Assembly: GCA_904420085.1 (NCBI GenBank)
Contig: CAJFUA010000065.1
Location: forward strand, 81,694 to 145,693
Direction of reading: 5' to 3'
From: an uncultured Eubacterium sp.
Lineage (GTDB): Bacteria > Bacillota > Clostridia > Lachnospirales > Lachnospiraceae
DNA: 64,000 nt
In this document: positions 1-7,505 of the stretch, piece after piece
Numbering within the stretch: position 1 is the first letter of the stretch
Layout: every line of letters begins with the position of its first letter
Position numbers and translations under genes: made by a program
Notes under the pieces: model-generated
Told to the model about the DNA's origin: nothing
The model's database searches: none
What the model saw: only the letters and a program-made list of their open reading frames with translations

Positions 1-212
1 AAATTCACTACTGTAAAATGAAAAACAGCTGTATTTTATTTGAAATTGCATCTGCTCCTTATGGATTGAATAAAGATTTTGCACTCAAACATCATTTATC
101 TCTGATTACATGCCCCGGCATTCCCGGTGCCACCGCACCAAAATCCGCCGGGGAATTAATTGCAAAAAGCATAATTTCATATTTAGAAAGGACTGAGATA
201 AATGGCTCATAA
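1..212 (+). CDS. dpaA: Dipicolinate synthase subunit A, C-terminal fragment (cut by window edge)
   Basis: The reading frame is already open at base 3, so this is the 3' end of a longer gene; the ATG at 18 is internal. The visible ~70 residues contain the SpoVFA tail pattern: a Rossmann-type strand, IASAPYG, then a PGIPGATAPKSAGE stretch before the stop. DpaA and DpaB together convert the lysine-pathway intermediate 4-hydroxytetrahydrodipicolinate/dihydrodipicolinate to dipicolinic acid, the spore-core calcium chelator, in the mother cell. The gene overlaps dpaB by 11 bases, indicating translational coupling. The subunit identity rests on the tail plus the partner gene. Confidence 0.85.
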   Translation, partial: IHYCKMKNSCILFEIASAPYGLNKDFALKHHLSLITCPGIPGATAPKSAGELIAKSIISYLERTEINGS

Positions 213-807
213 CTTTAAAGACAAGAACATCGGCGTGGGAATCACCGGTTCTTACTGTACCTACAAAAAAGTTTTTGAACAACTCAAAAGACTTGCCGAT
301 ACCGAGGCAAATTTATTTACTATTTTTTCAGATAACGCTTCCACAACTGACAGCCGTTTTGGAAAAAGTAAAGACTTTCTGAAACTGGCAGAAGAAATTA
401 GTGGCAAGCCGCCTATCACGACCATACCGGACGCCGAACCCATCGGTCCGAAATCAATGCTGGATATTTTGATTATTGCGCCATGTACAGGCAACACATT
501 GTCAAAACTGGCAAACGGTATCTCTGACACACCGGTTTTAATGGCTGCAAAGGCACATCTTCGAAATAACCGTCCATTGGTTATCTTTTTAAGTACCAAT
601 GATGCATTAGGAATGAATTTAAAAAATATTGGAATTCTTCTCAATACAAAAAACATTTTTTTCGTGCCATTTGGACAGGATAACTATATAACAAAACCCA
701 ATTCCATGATTGCTCATGTGGATTTAATCGAAGAAACTATCGAAAAGGCATTGGTGGGCAGACAGATTCAGCCTGTCATAAAAAGTCCTCATGTAACTAT
801 TCTATAA
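202..807 (+). CDS. dpaB: Dipicolinate synthase subunit B
   Basis: This 201-residue flavoprotein-family protein matches SpoVFB/DpaB in full length. The N-terminal GVGITGSYCTYKK segment is the nucleotide-binding strand-loop; IAPCTGNTLSKLANGISDTPV around residues 95-115 is the conserved family core. With DpaA it makes dipicolinic acid for the forespore, so the organism forms or descends from a spore former. The start at 202 has an upstream AAAGGA and lies inside the end of dpaA. The gene ends 19 bases before asnB, so the three genes probably share a transcript; a sporulation (sigma-K type) promoter would be expected upstream of dpaA, outside the window. Confidence 0.95.
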   Translation: MAHNFKDKNIGVGITGSYCTYKKVFEQLKRLADTEANLFTIFSDNASTTDSRFGKSKDFLKLAEEISGKPPITTIPDAEPIGPKSMLDILIIAPCTGNTLSKLANGISDTPVLMAAKAHLRNNRPLVIFLSTNDALGMNLKNIGILLNTKNIFFVPFGQDNYITKPNSMIAHVDLIEETIEKALVGRQIQPVIKSPHVTIL

Positions 808-826
808 TTATAATTAGGAGTGTTCT

Positions 827-2671
827 ATGTGCGGTATCGCTGGTTTTTATCAGTTAAAACATGATGTGTTCAAGGATTATTCTTTTAATCTCTTAAGAAA
901 CAAATTAAAAAATATGAGAAATTCCATCAAACACCGTGGTCCCAATGATGATGAAATCTATATGGAAGGTTTTTGCGGGTTGGCTCATACCAGATTATCC
1001 ATCCGGGATATTAAAGGCGGTCATCAGCCAATGACAAGACGCTATAACGGCAAACGTGCCACCATTGCATATAACGGGGAGCTTTATAATACAAACGAAT
1101 TAAAATATCGGCTTTCTTCATATGATATTGATTTAAGAACAACCAGTGATACCGAAATCATCCTGTACTGCTATCTTGTATTTGGAACGAAAATTTTTAA
1201 GGATTTCAACGGTATCTTTGCATTTGCCATCTATGACAATAACAAACTGATTCTTGCCAGAGACCACGTGGGTGTAAAACCGTTGTTTTATTATAGTGAT
1301 GAAAAACAGTTTGTATTTTCTTCCGAACCGAAAGGAATTTTCGCCTACGGCATTAAACCGGAACTGAACAGAGACAGTTGGTGTGAAATCATCGGACTTG
1401 GTCCCGCCCACACTTTGGGAAATGGTGTTTTTAAAAACATCAAAGAGGTGCTTCCCGGACATTTTATAGCAGTGACTTTGAACGAAAACAGAAATGTTTC
1501 CTGTCAGGACACCTGTTTCTGGAGGCTCCACAGCCGTATGCATCGGGAAGACTATGCTTCCACCGTCTGTTATACCAACTATCTGATTGAAGACAGTATT
1601 AAAAAACAGATGGTATCGGATATTCCGATCTGCACCTTTCTCTCCGGAGGTCTGGATTCCAGTTTGGTTTCTTCCATTGTAAGCAGTCATTTGAATGGTA
1701 AAAAATTAACCACCTACTCTTTTGATTTTGCAGACAATGATATTCATTTCAAGGCAAACTCTTTTCAATCTACCAGAGACCGGCCTTTTGTGGATATTAT
1801 GACAAAATATATCGGAAGCAATCACAAATATCTGGAATGCAATAATCAGAATCAGATTGACTGCCTCTTTGAAGCGGTAGACGCAAGAGATATGCCTTGC
1901 ATGGCAGACGTGGAATCTTCTATGCTATATTTTTGCAGGCTGGTGTCAAGAGAATGCAAGGTAACGCTGACAGGAGAATGCGCCGATGAAATTTTCGGCG
2001 GTTATCCTTGGTTTCATCGGAAAGAAATGTTAAACCAAAACACTTTTCCATGGTCTTATGATTTAAATGCCAGAACGTATCTGTTTCAAAAAGATTTTAT
2101 TAATGAACTGCATCTGGAAGACTATGTAAATGATGCTTACCAAAATTCCGTCAATGAATGCGAATATCTTCCTGAGGAAAATGAGACAGAGACACTGCGA
2201 AGAAAGGTTACATGGCTGAATATGAAATGGTTTATGATGACGCTATTAACCCGAATGGACCGGTGCAGCATGTATTCCGGACTGGAAGCAAGAGTACCTT
2301 TTGCCGATTACCGGATTCTTGAGTATGTGTTTAACGTGCCATGGGAATTTAAGTGTTATAACAACCAGACCAAAAGCCTTCTTGTGGAGTGTGGAAAAAA
2401 ATATCTTCCAATGGAAATTTTATATAGAAAGAAAACCCCTTATCCGAAAACTTACGACCCGAAATATGAACAGATATTAGGCAAGATGGTATGGGAAGAA
2501 TACGGTTCCAACCAAAAACTTCAGACAATCATTGACAAAGAGAAACTAAGCAGTTTTATATCCAGCCCCAAAGATTATGGGAAACCTTGGTACGGTCAGC
2601 TGATGGCTGGACCTCAGATGCTTGCTTATATACTGCAAATCGGTTATTGGATGAGAAAATATCAACTTTAA
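827..2671 (+). CDS. asnB: Asparagine synthase (glutamine-hydrolysing)
   Basis: This 614-residue two-domain enzyme makes asparagine from aspartate, glutamine and ATP. The class II amidotransferase domain begins MCGIAGF with the catalytic Cys2 exposed after Met removal; the synthetase PP-loop SGGLDSS starts at residue 273. Length fits the AsnB/AsnO family. A TTAGGAG ribosome binding site lies about 6 bases ahead of the ATG. The gene follows dpaB by 19 bases in the same direction, so expression in sporulation is possible, as known for Bacillus AsnO, which is needed for sporulation; that link is inference from position. Because the family also contains amidating enzymes acting on peptidoglycan or natural products, the free-asparagine assignment is likely but not proven. 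Confidence 0.92.
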   Translation: MCGIAGFYQLKHDVFKDYSFNLLRNKLKNMRNSIKHRGPNDDEIYMEGFCGLAHTRLSIRDIKGGHQPMTRRYNGKRATIAYNGELYNTNELKYRLSSYDIDLRTTSDTEIILYCYLVFGTKIFKDFNGIFAFAIYDNNKLILARDHVGVKPLFYYSDEKQFVFSSEPKGIFAYGIKPELNRDSWCEIIGLGPAHTLGNGVFKNIKEVLPGHFIAVTLNENRNVSCQDTCFWRLHSRMHREDYASTVCYTNYLIEDSIKKQMVSDIPICTFLSGGLDSSLVSSIVSSHLNGKKLTTYSFDFADNDIHFKANSFQSTRDRPFVDIMTKYIGSNHKYLECNNQNQIDCLFEAVDARDMPCMADVESSMLYFCRLVSRECKVTLTGECADEIFGGYPWFHRKEMLNQNTFPWSYDLNARTYLFQKDFINELHLEDYVNDAYQNSVNECEYLPEENETETLRRKVTWLNMKWFMMTLLTRMDRCSMYSGLEARVPFADYRILEYVFNVPWEFKCYNNQTKSLLVECGKKYLPMEILYRKKTPYPKTYDPKYEQILGKMVWEEYGSNQKLQTIIDKEKLSSFISSPKDYGKPWYGQLMAGPQMLAYILQIGYWMRKYQL

Positions 2672-2718
2672 TTTAATGAATACTCTTATAATAAAGAGTT
2701 TGCAAAAAACTCTCTCTC

Positions 2719-2757
2719 GAGGCACGGATTTGTAAGAATAAATACATTCCGTGCCTC
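2719..2757. terminator. Inverted repeat between convergent asnB and the MNT/HEPN remnant
   Basis: GAGGCACGGA (from 2719) pairs with TCCGTGCCTC (ending 2757) around an 18-base loop. On the minus strand the stem is followed, after a short GA-repeat, by six T residues, so it may stop transcription of the nucleotidyltransferase locus. On the plus strand a smaller hairpin (ACTCTT...AAGAGT near 2682-2698) follows asnB directly. The whole 2672-2771 interval holds only these hairpins. Confidence 0.55.
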
Positions 2758-2771
2758 TGAATTCTGTATTG

Positions 2772-2951
2772 TTATCCGATATCTTTTAAATTTTCTCCAT
2801 AACGACTGACTTTCAAAACCTTCCAACCTAATTCAAACTGTATAAAAAATTTATCAATAATCCCACTCACAATAAATTCATTTTCCAAATCTTCATGTTC
2901 TGCTTTTTCAAGTACATGCAAATTGGATACATAATTATTAAACTTCTTCAT
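2772..2951 (-). pseudogene. Truncated HI0074-type nucleotidyltransferase substrate-binding (HEPN-like) protein
   Basis: Reading the minus strand from the ATG at 2951 gives 59 residues beginning MKKFNNYVSNLHVLEKA and containing EFIVSGIIDKF and QFELGWKVLK, the characteristic start of HI0074/HEPN-type partners of minimal nucleotidyltransferases. Family members are usually about 130 residues; here the frame stops at 2772, right after the first helices, before the catalytic C-terminal half. It overlaps the end of the MNT gene by 14 bases, as in intact MNT-HEPN pairs. I read it as a 3'-truncated remnant; a short functional protein is possible but unlikely. Confidence 0.7.
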
Positions 2952-3231
2952 ATATGATAATTCCTTCCTGATTGATTGATTCTCTTAATTCCTTTTGTAT
3001 TTTTGCATCTAAATCCACAACGTCAAACATTAATAATGTAGAAGTTTTCTCCTCCACATCAAGTTGAAACATTGCCTTGTTTCCACCGGAAACTGCCAAA
3101 TCAATATCGCTTGTTTTATGAAAGTCTCCTCTTGCTCTGGAACCGAACAAAAGAACTTTTTTCACACCATATTTCCGTGCAATATCCTTTATTTCTTCTA
3201 AAACAACCGTCCTGATTCCTGTTTCCGTCAT
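2938..3231 (-). CDS. Minimal nucleotidyltransferase (MNT, HI0073/MntA-like)
   Basis: This 97-residue protein has a perfect GSX10DXD nucleotidyltransferase signature: G30-S31, ten residues, then D42-I-D44. It matches the small MNT family (HI0073, MntA) that forms two-gene modules with HEPN proteins; characterised MntA antitoxins AMPylate and silence the HEPN RNase toxin. I place the start at MTETGIRT because longer reading adds a leader with no homology and runs toward the preceding GTPase gene. The partner gene downstream is truncated, so this may be an orphan antitoxin. It lies 49 bases downstream of the GTPase-nuclease fusion on the same strand and could be cotranscribed with it. Confidence 0.85.
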   Translation of the reverse strand: MTETGIRTVVLEEIKDIARKYGVKKVLLFGSRARGDFHKTSDIDLAVSGGNKAMFQLDVEEKTSTLLMFDVVDLDAKIQKELRESINQEGIIIYEEV

Positions 3232-3280
3232 AGTAAATCTCCAATTAATTATAATAAAATAAGTATAACATAAGCATTTG

Positions 3281-5869
3281 TCATTTGCGATGAATTTCTT
3301 CACGAATCTGCTTTTCCACCTGTTTTACTTCTTCATAAAAATTCAACGCCGACATTCTGAGCGCTCCGTGTCCCATGATAATTAACTGCTCCAGTGCATC
3401 TGAAGTGGCTACCGTCACCCGGTACTTGTCTGCCATCCTGTGGGTCGTCTTGGCGATATACATATCTGCCGTCTCCGCCGCTTTTGTGAAAACTACATAA
3501 AGATTATCATGTCTGTAGATGGTTTCCTTATGACGGTTGATATTATATGCATCAAAGACAACAATTACCGTATTATCTTTATAGCCCTGATAATTAGACA
3601 GAATATCAAGCAGTCGGTCTCTTGCTCCGTCAATATTCTCTAAAGCAATCTCCTTCAATTCTTTCCATGCATAAATAATATTGTATCCGTCCACCAAAAC
3701 ACATTCCGGCAGATGATTTTTCTGTTTTCCTTTATGCAGTTTCGGTTTCGGACTGTAATTTCGCACTTTTTTCTCTGTATATTTTTTGCGCTGAATCGGA
3801 CCGAAAGTCTTTTCAAAAATTGCTTCCAATTCCTTATCTGTAGCATAGGAGTCATAATGCTTCTCTGTTGCACCGGCCTCATTTTTAATATTTTTACGGC
3901 TTTCCTGTAAATCTTCATCTAAATCCGGATCATTAAAATTTAGGGATGTTTTCACATGCATATAATTTTCTACTTCATTCCACGGCACGTTAAAACCTGA
4001 TCCATGGGCACAAAACACCGATCCGGTGGGATTTTTCAAATCGGATTCACTGTCATAACCAATCTGTTTCATCACTTCTTCCGCATTGTGGCAGGGAGCA
4101 TAACCTTTCAATTTCAATGTCAAAGTTCCCTTTCCATGAGAATAGGCATTCACTTCATTGATATAATTCCACATGACAGCAACCGGAGCATAACCGGTCA
4201 GCACACTTGTATTACCGGAAGTTTCAGGCGCATTGACCTGCCCCTCCATCTGACTGATATCCGTCATGGCTCTTCCCACATACTCTGTGGGAATACTCAG
4301 CACAAAATCATAATAAGGTTCCAATAACACAGATTCCGCCTTTTTCAACCCCTGACGGACTGCACGATAGGTAGCCTGTCTGAAGTCACCACCCTCTGTA
4401 TGTTTCAAATGAGCTTTCCCACCTATAATGGTAATACACATATCCGTTATGGGTGCTCCTGTCAGTACTCCCCGATGGGTTTTCTCTTCCAAATGGGTCA
4501 TAATCAGTTTCTGCCAGTTTTTGCTTAGCTCATTTTCGCTGACACTGCTTTGAAATTTCAGTCCACTTCCCGGTACTCCCGGCTCTAACAGCAAATGTAC
4601 TTCCGCATAATGGCGCAGCGGTTCAAAATGACCTACCCCTTCTACAGTGTCTGCGATTGTTTCTTTATATAAGATACTTCCCGCTCCAAAAGTCACATCC
4701 AGATGATATCGTTCCTGAATCATGCTTTTTAGCACTTCTATCTGAATCGGCCCCATCACATTGGCAGTAAGTTCCTTCTTTTCTTCATTCCATGTCAGTT
4801 TTAAAGTAGGGTCTTCCTCTTCCAGTTCTTTTAACTGCTGATATACCTGATTCATATTTGCCTGATTTTCCACAATCAACTGATAAGAAAGAACCGGAAC
4901 AAGGCTGGGTGCAGTCAGCTCCGTTTCCATTCCTAACCCTTCTCCCTGATATGTGTTTGTCAGTCCTGTAACCGCACAGACATCTCCCGGCATGGCAGCG
5001 CCCACCGCCTCATATTTTTCGCCGGAATAAATACGGATTTCATTGACTTTTTCACTCCATTCTTTTGCTCCGTTGCTTCCTTCCACCGTATCTCTTACTT
5101 TCAGGCTTCCTCCGGTGATTTTTATATGGGTTAAACGGTTATTATTCTTATCCTTTGAAATTTTATATACTTTGGCGCCAAAATTTTCCCCATATATAGG
5201 TTCAAATGTATACTGGTACAGACCTTCCAGCAGTTCCTCGATTCCTTCTAACTGTAATGCCGAACCAAAATAACACGGATACAATTCTCTTTCAAAAATC
5301 AGTTCGGAAATAGCGATGTCGCTAATTTCGCCACCCTCCATATAGGATTCAAACAAATCCTCATTACACATGGCAATATCTTCCAAAGTTCCCACACCCA
5401 TGGGAAACCGTACCACGGAATCAGCCAGTTTTTCTTTTAATTCATGCAGCAGAAAGTCTCCGCTGACATTTGGCATGTCCATTTTATTTACAAAAATAAA
5501 TGTAGGAACGTGATAGGTTTTCAGTAATTTCCATAAGGTTTCTGTATGTCCCTGAACGCCCTCACTGCCGCTGATTACCAGCACTGCATAATCCAGTACG
5601 GACAAGGTACGTTCCATTTCTGCAGAGAAATCCACATGTCCCGGTGTATCCAGCAAAATAAGACGCATATCCTTATATTCCATGACAGCCTGTTTGGAGA
5701 AAATCGTAATTCCCCTGTCACGCTCCATCTGAAACGTATCTAAATATGCATCTTTATGGTCTACTCTCCCCAGTTTTCTGATTTTTCCTGTTGTGTAAAG
5801 CAGCCCTTCAGATAAGGTGGTTTTACCACTGTCTACATGGGCCACAATTCCTATGGTTATTTTCTTCAT
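3281..5869 (-). CDS. Tet(M)-like ribosome-protection GTPase fused to a YacP/Rae1-like NYN nuclease domain
   Basis: This 862-residue protein has an EF-G-like translational GTPase body with all G motifs: AHVDSGKTT at 10-18, RGIT at 52-55, DTPGH at 74-78 and NKMD at 128-131. Overall order matches Tet(M)/Tet(O) (~640 residues). After a basic linker rich in Lys, residues ~722-862 form a second domain with VDGYN, a GARD segment, VVFDA, ETAD and VATSD...GALRMSA, matching YacP/Rae1, a Bacillus RNase that cuts mRNA in the ribosomal A site. In domain IV the loop that in Tet(M) carries Tyr-Ser-Pro-Val reads HLKHTEGGDFR (~485-495), so tetracycline removal is doubtful. The start at MKKITIG fits the family. 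A TATAAT promoter lies about 30 bases upstream, with no room for a Tn916-type attenuator. Confidence 0.9.
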   Translation of the reverse strand: MKKITIGIVAHVDSGKTTLSEGLLYTTGKIRKLGRVDHKDAYLDTFQMERDRGITIFSKQAVMEYKDMRLILLDTPGHVDFSAEMERTLSVLDYAVLVISGSEGVQGHTETLWKLLKTYHVPTFIFVNKMDMPNVSGDFLLHELKEKLADSVVRFPMGVGTLEDIAMCNEDLFESYMEGGEISDIAISELIFERELYPCYFGSALQLEGIEELLEGLYQYTFEPIYGENFGAKVYKISKDKNNNRLTHIKITGGSLKVRDTVEGSNGAKEWSEKVNEIRIYSGEKYEAVGAAMPGDVCAVTGLTNTYQGEGLGMETELTAPSLVPVLSYQLIVENQANMNQVYQQLKELEEEDPTLKLTWNEEKKELTANVMGPIQIEVLKSMIQERYHLDVTFGAGSILYKETIADTVEGVGHFEPLRHYAEVHLLLEPGVPGSGLKFQSSVSENELSKNWQKLIMTHLEEKTHRGVLTGAPITDMCITIIGGKAHLKHTEGGDFRQATYRAVRQGLKKAESVLLEPYYDFVLSIPTEYVGRAMTDISQMEGQVNAPETSGNTSVLTGYAPVAVMWNYINEVNAYSHGKGTLTLKLKGYAPCHNAEEVMKQIGYDSESDLKNPTGSVFCAHGSGFNVPWNEVENYMHVKTSLNFNDPDLDEDLQESRKNIKNEAGATEKHYDSYATDKELEAIFEKTFGPIQRKKYTEKKVRNYSPKPKLHKGKQKNHLPECVLVDGYNIIYAWKELKEIALENIDGARDRLLDILSNYQGYKDNTVIVVFDAYNINRHKETIYRHDNLYVVFTKAAETADMYIAKTTHRMADKYRVTVATSDALEQLIIMGHGALRMSALNFYEEVKQVEKQIREEIHRK

Positions 5870-5902
5870 TCGCTCAAACTTTCTAATATTTTTACGGTTT
5901 TT

Positions 5903-5931
5903 ATTATACAATTTCTGTGCACAAAAAACAA
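5903..5931 (-). promoter_or_regulatory. Sigma-A-type promoter for the GTPase-nuclease fusion
   Basis: On the minus strand TTGTTT (5926-5931), a 17-base spacer and a perfect TATAAT (5903-5908) lie 34 bases before the start codon. The -35 is weak (TTG only). The predicted leader is about 25 bases, too short for attenuation control. Confidence 0.5.
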
Positions 5932-6051
5932 TCTTTCCATTCTGATGTGCAAAAATCAGATAAATTTAAATTTATGTATATACATTTTAAGTGTTTTCAT
6001 ATAATATTAAAATAATGATAATTTTGAACAAAAAATAAATAGGAGAAATCA

Positions 6052-6522
6052 ATGGATATCAGAACAGAGTTTATCAGTCTTATTCGACCGATTATCGAGA
6101 ATGAAAAAGTGAAACGTATGGATAAATATATTCAGCACGGAAGCACCAGTTGTCTGGAACATTGTATTGCTGTTGCTTATGTCAGTTTTTATATCGCTAA
6201 AAAATTTCATATCTGCTGTGATGATATAAGCCTTATCCGTGGTGCCTTGTTGCATGATTATTTTTTATATGATTGGCATGTAAAAGATGAAAATCATAAA
6301 TGGCATGGCTTCCGCCATGCAAAAAAGGCTTTAGAAAATGCCAGCCGGGATTTTGAATTGACCCCTATTGAAATGGACATTATTGTAAAGCATATGTTTC
6401 CGCTAAATATAAAACTTCCAAAGTATCGGGAAAGTTGTATTGTCAGCCTTGCAGACAAAATCTGTTCTTCTTATGAAACTATTTGGCAGACACCCTGCTT
6501 TTCCATTTTGCAGAAATCATAA
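6052..6522 (+). CDS. HD domain phosphohydrolase, unknown substrate
   Basis: This 156-residue protein shows the HD-fold metal signature: H37 in SCLEHCIAVAY, H68-D69 in GALLHDYFLYDW and D135 in VSLADKIC. Such proteins hydrolyse phosphate esters, often nucleotides; no substrate can be deduced here. The start follows ATAGGAGAA with good spacing. The last 6 bases overlap the end of convergent ogt, and the C-terminus after ADKICSSYET is short and not obviously conserved, so the tail may have been rewritten by the rearrangement that brought in ogt and the alkA/araC remnants. An AT-rich 180-base region upstream separates it from the divergent GTPase gene and holds its promoter, which I could not pin down. 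Confidence 0.8.
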   Translation: MDIRTEFISLIRPIIENEKVKRMDKYIQHGSTSCLEHCIAVAYVSFYIAKKFHICCDDISLIRGALLHDYFLYDWHVKDENHKWHGFRHAKKALENASRDFELTPIEMDIIVKHMFPLNIKLPKYRESCIVSLADKICSSYETIWQTPCFSILQKS

Positions 6523-7050
6523 GGCAGTTCCTTTCTTCGGTATGAAGAACGCAGACATATCTGCTTTTTCTAACGTGAGCAGCTGCACCTTTTTCTCAAT
6601 GCCGCCTGCATATCCTGTTAGGCTTCCATTTGTTCCGACAACACGATGGCAGGGAATTATTAGAGAAATGGAATTATGTCCGACGGCACCACCGACAGCC
6701 TGTGCGGACATCTTAGAAAGTCCTCGCTGTTCTGCGATTCTTTCCGCAATCTCACCATAGGTCATTGTCTTCCCAAATGGAATTGTAAGCATAATCTCCC
6801 ATACCTTTTTGCGAAACGGTGTTGTCTGCATATATAGTGGTGGGGTAAAATCAGGGGCTTTACCGCTAAAATAAATATCCAGCCAACGGGCTGACTGCTC
6901 AAATATCGGCAAACTTTTTTCTTCGGATTTTTCTTCCAATGTATCTCCAAAATATTTCTGCCCGTCAAACCAAAGCCCTGTAAGCTCTGTTCCGTTACTG
7001 GAGAGAGTGATACCGCCCAAAGGCGAGTCGTAATGATATGTATAGGTCAT
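6517..7050 (-). CDS. ogt: Methylated-DNA--protein-cysteine S-methyltransferase
   Basis: This 177-residue suicide repair protein transfers O6-alkyl groups from guanine to its own cysteine. The acceptor C134 lies in IIPCHRVVG, followed by the conserved LTGYAGG turn; the MTYGEIAERI segment near 96-105 is the DNA-binding helix region. Length is normal for Ogt. The start is preceded by GGGAGG about 6 bases upstream (TATTGGGAGGTATAATTTT). Twenty bases upstream on the same strand is a broken 3-methyladenine glycosylase gene, and an AraC-type remnant lies beyond, so this was probably an Ada-like alkylation-damage cluster of which only ogt is intact. Confidence 0.93.
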   Translation of the reverse strand: MTYTYHYDSPLGGITLSSNGTELTGLWFDGQKYFGDTLEEKSEEKSLPIFEQSARWLDIYFSGKAPDFTPPLYMQTTPFRKKVWEIMLTIPFGKTMTYGEIAERIAEQRGLSKMSAQAVGGAVGHNSISLIIPCHRVVGTNGSLTGYAGGIEKKVQLLTLEKADMSAFFIPKKGTAL

Positions 7051-7070
7051 AAAATTATACCTCCCAATAT

Positions 7071-7325
7071 TTATAGGAATCCGCAGGCGCTTCTGTTCGT
7101 TCGTTCATTTTTCCTGTCACTCCTTTTAGGTGCATAATCTTTCATTTCAGGTATAGCGCCTCCTGCCACCGCCCAAAAGTATAAGCTTGCCACACTGCAA
7201 TAAGGACTTAATCTTCTTCGGTATTTTTCAAACAACTTGCGGTCAATTTCCCTATGATGGTATACCATGCGCATCCCCCGCAAAATTGCTAAATCTCCAT
7301 AACTAAAGATATTTGGACGCTGCAT
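7071..7325 (-). pseudogene. 5'-truncated DNA-3-methyladenine glycosylase (AlkA type) remnant
   Basis: The 84-codon frame encodes the C-terminal part of an HhH-GPD glycosylase: YGDLAILRGMRMVYHHR, DRKLFEKYRRR and SPYCSVASLYFWAV, then a divergent tail. Intact relatives are about 220 residues, so the N-terminal two thirds, including much of the HhH-GPD fold and the catalytic Asp region, is absent. Homology starts right after the first ATG, and the bases immediately upstream instead encode, on the opposite strand, the end of an AraC-type regulator. This indicates a deletion or inversion junction at about 7322-7328. It sits 20 bases upstream of ogt in the same direction. Unlikely to be functional. 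Confidence 0.8.
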
Positions 7326-7396
7326 ACAAAAAAGCAGTAAAATGCTTTAAGGAAAAGACCGGTCTTTCACCAAGAGATTACCGGAAGAAAATGTAA
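7322..7396 (+). pseudogene. AraC-family regulator C-terminal remnant
   Basis: The plus strand encodes about 24 residues ending FKEKTGLSPRDYRKKM and a TAA stop. This is the hallmark end of the second helix-turn-helix of AraC/XylS regulators (F-K-x-x-G-x-S-P-x-x-Y-R). Nothing of the regulator exists upstream because the sequence to the left is the oppositely oriented alkA remnant. Both genes have lost their 5' ends at the same point. Too short for the gene caller used; assignment is from the motif only. Confidence 0.65.
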
Positions 7397-7435
7397 CGCT
7401 TTTATAGCATAGAAACTTCATAACAAGGATTATAA

Positions 7436-7476
7436 AATAAAAGAGTTCCTTTCACAAAGATTGGAACTCTTTTATT
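7436..7476. terminator. Bidirectional terminator
   Basis: AATAAAAGAGTTCC pairs perfectly with GGAACTCTTTTATT across a 13-base loop, giving a T-rich tail on either strand. It follows the GGGtGRT gene (minus strand) and also lies just past the AraC remnant on the plus strand. Confidence 0.85.
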
Positions 7477-7505
7477 TTCCGAAACACCTTTATTTGTAGG
7501 TTTTT

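Noticed and set aside
1133..1690. Minus-strand frame of 185 codons inside asnB
   Set aside because: It is a shadow of a clear asnB reading frame with full family motifs and no independent homology.
3281..5869. Calling the GTPase a tetracycline-resistance determinant
   Set aside because: The drug-displacing loop is missing, a nuclease domain is added and no mobile element is present.
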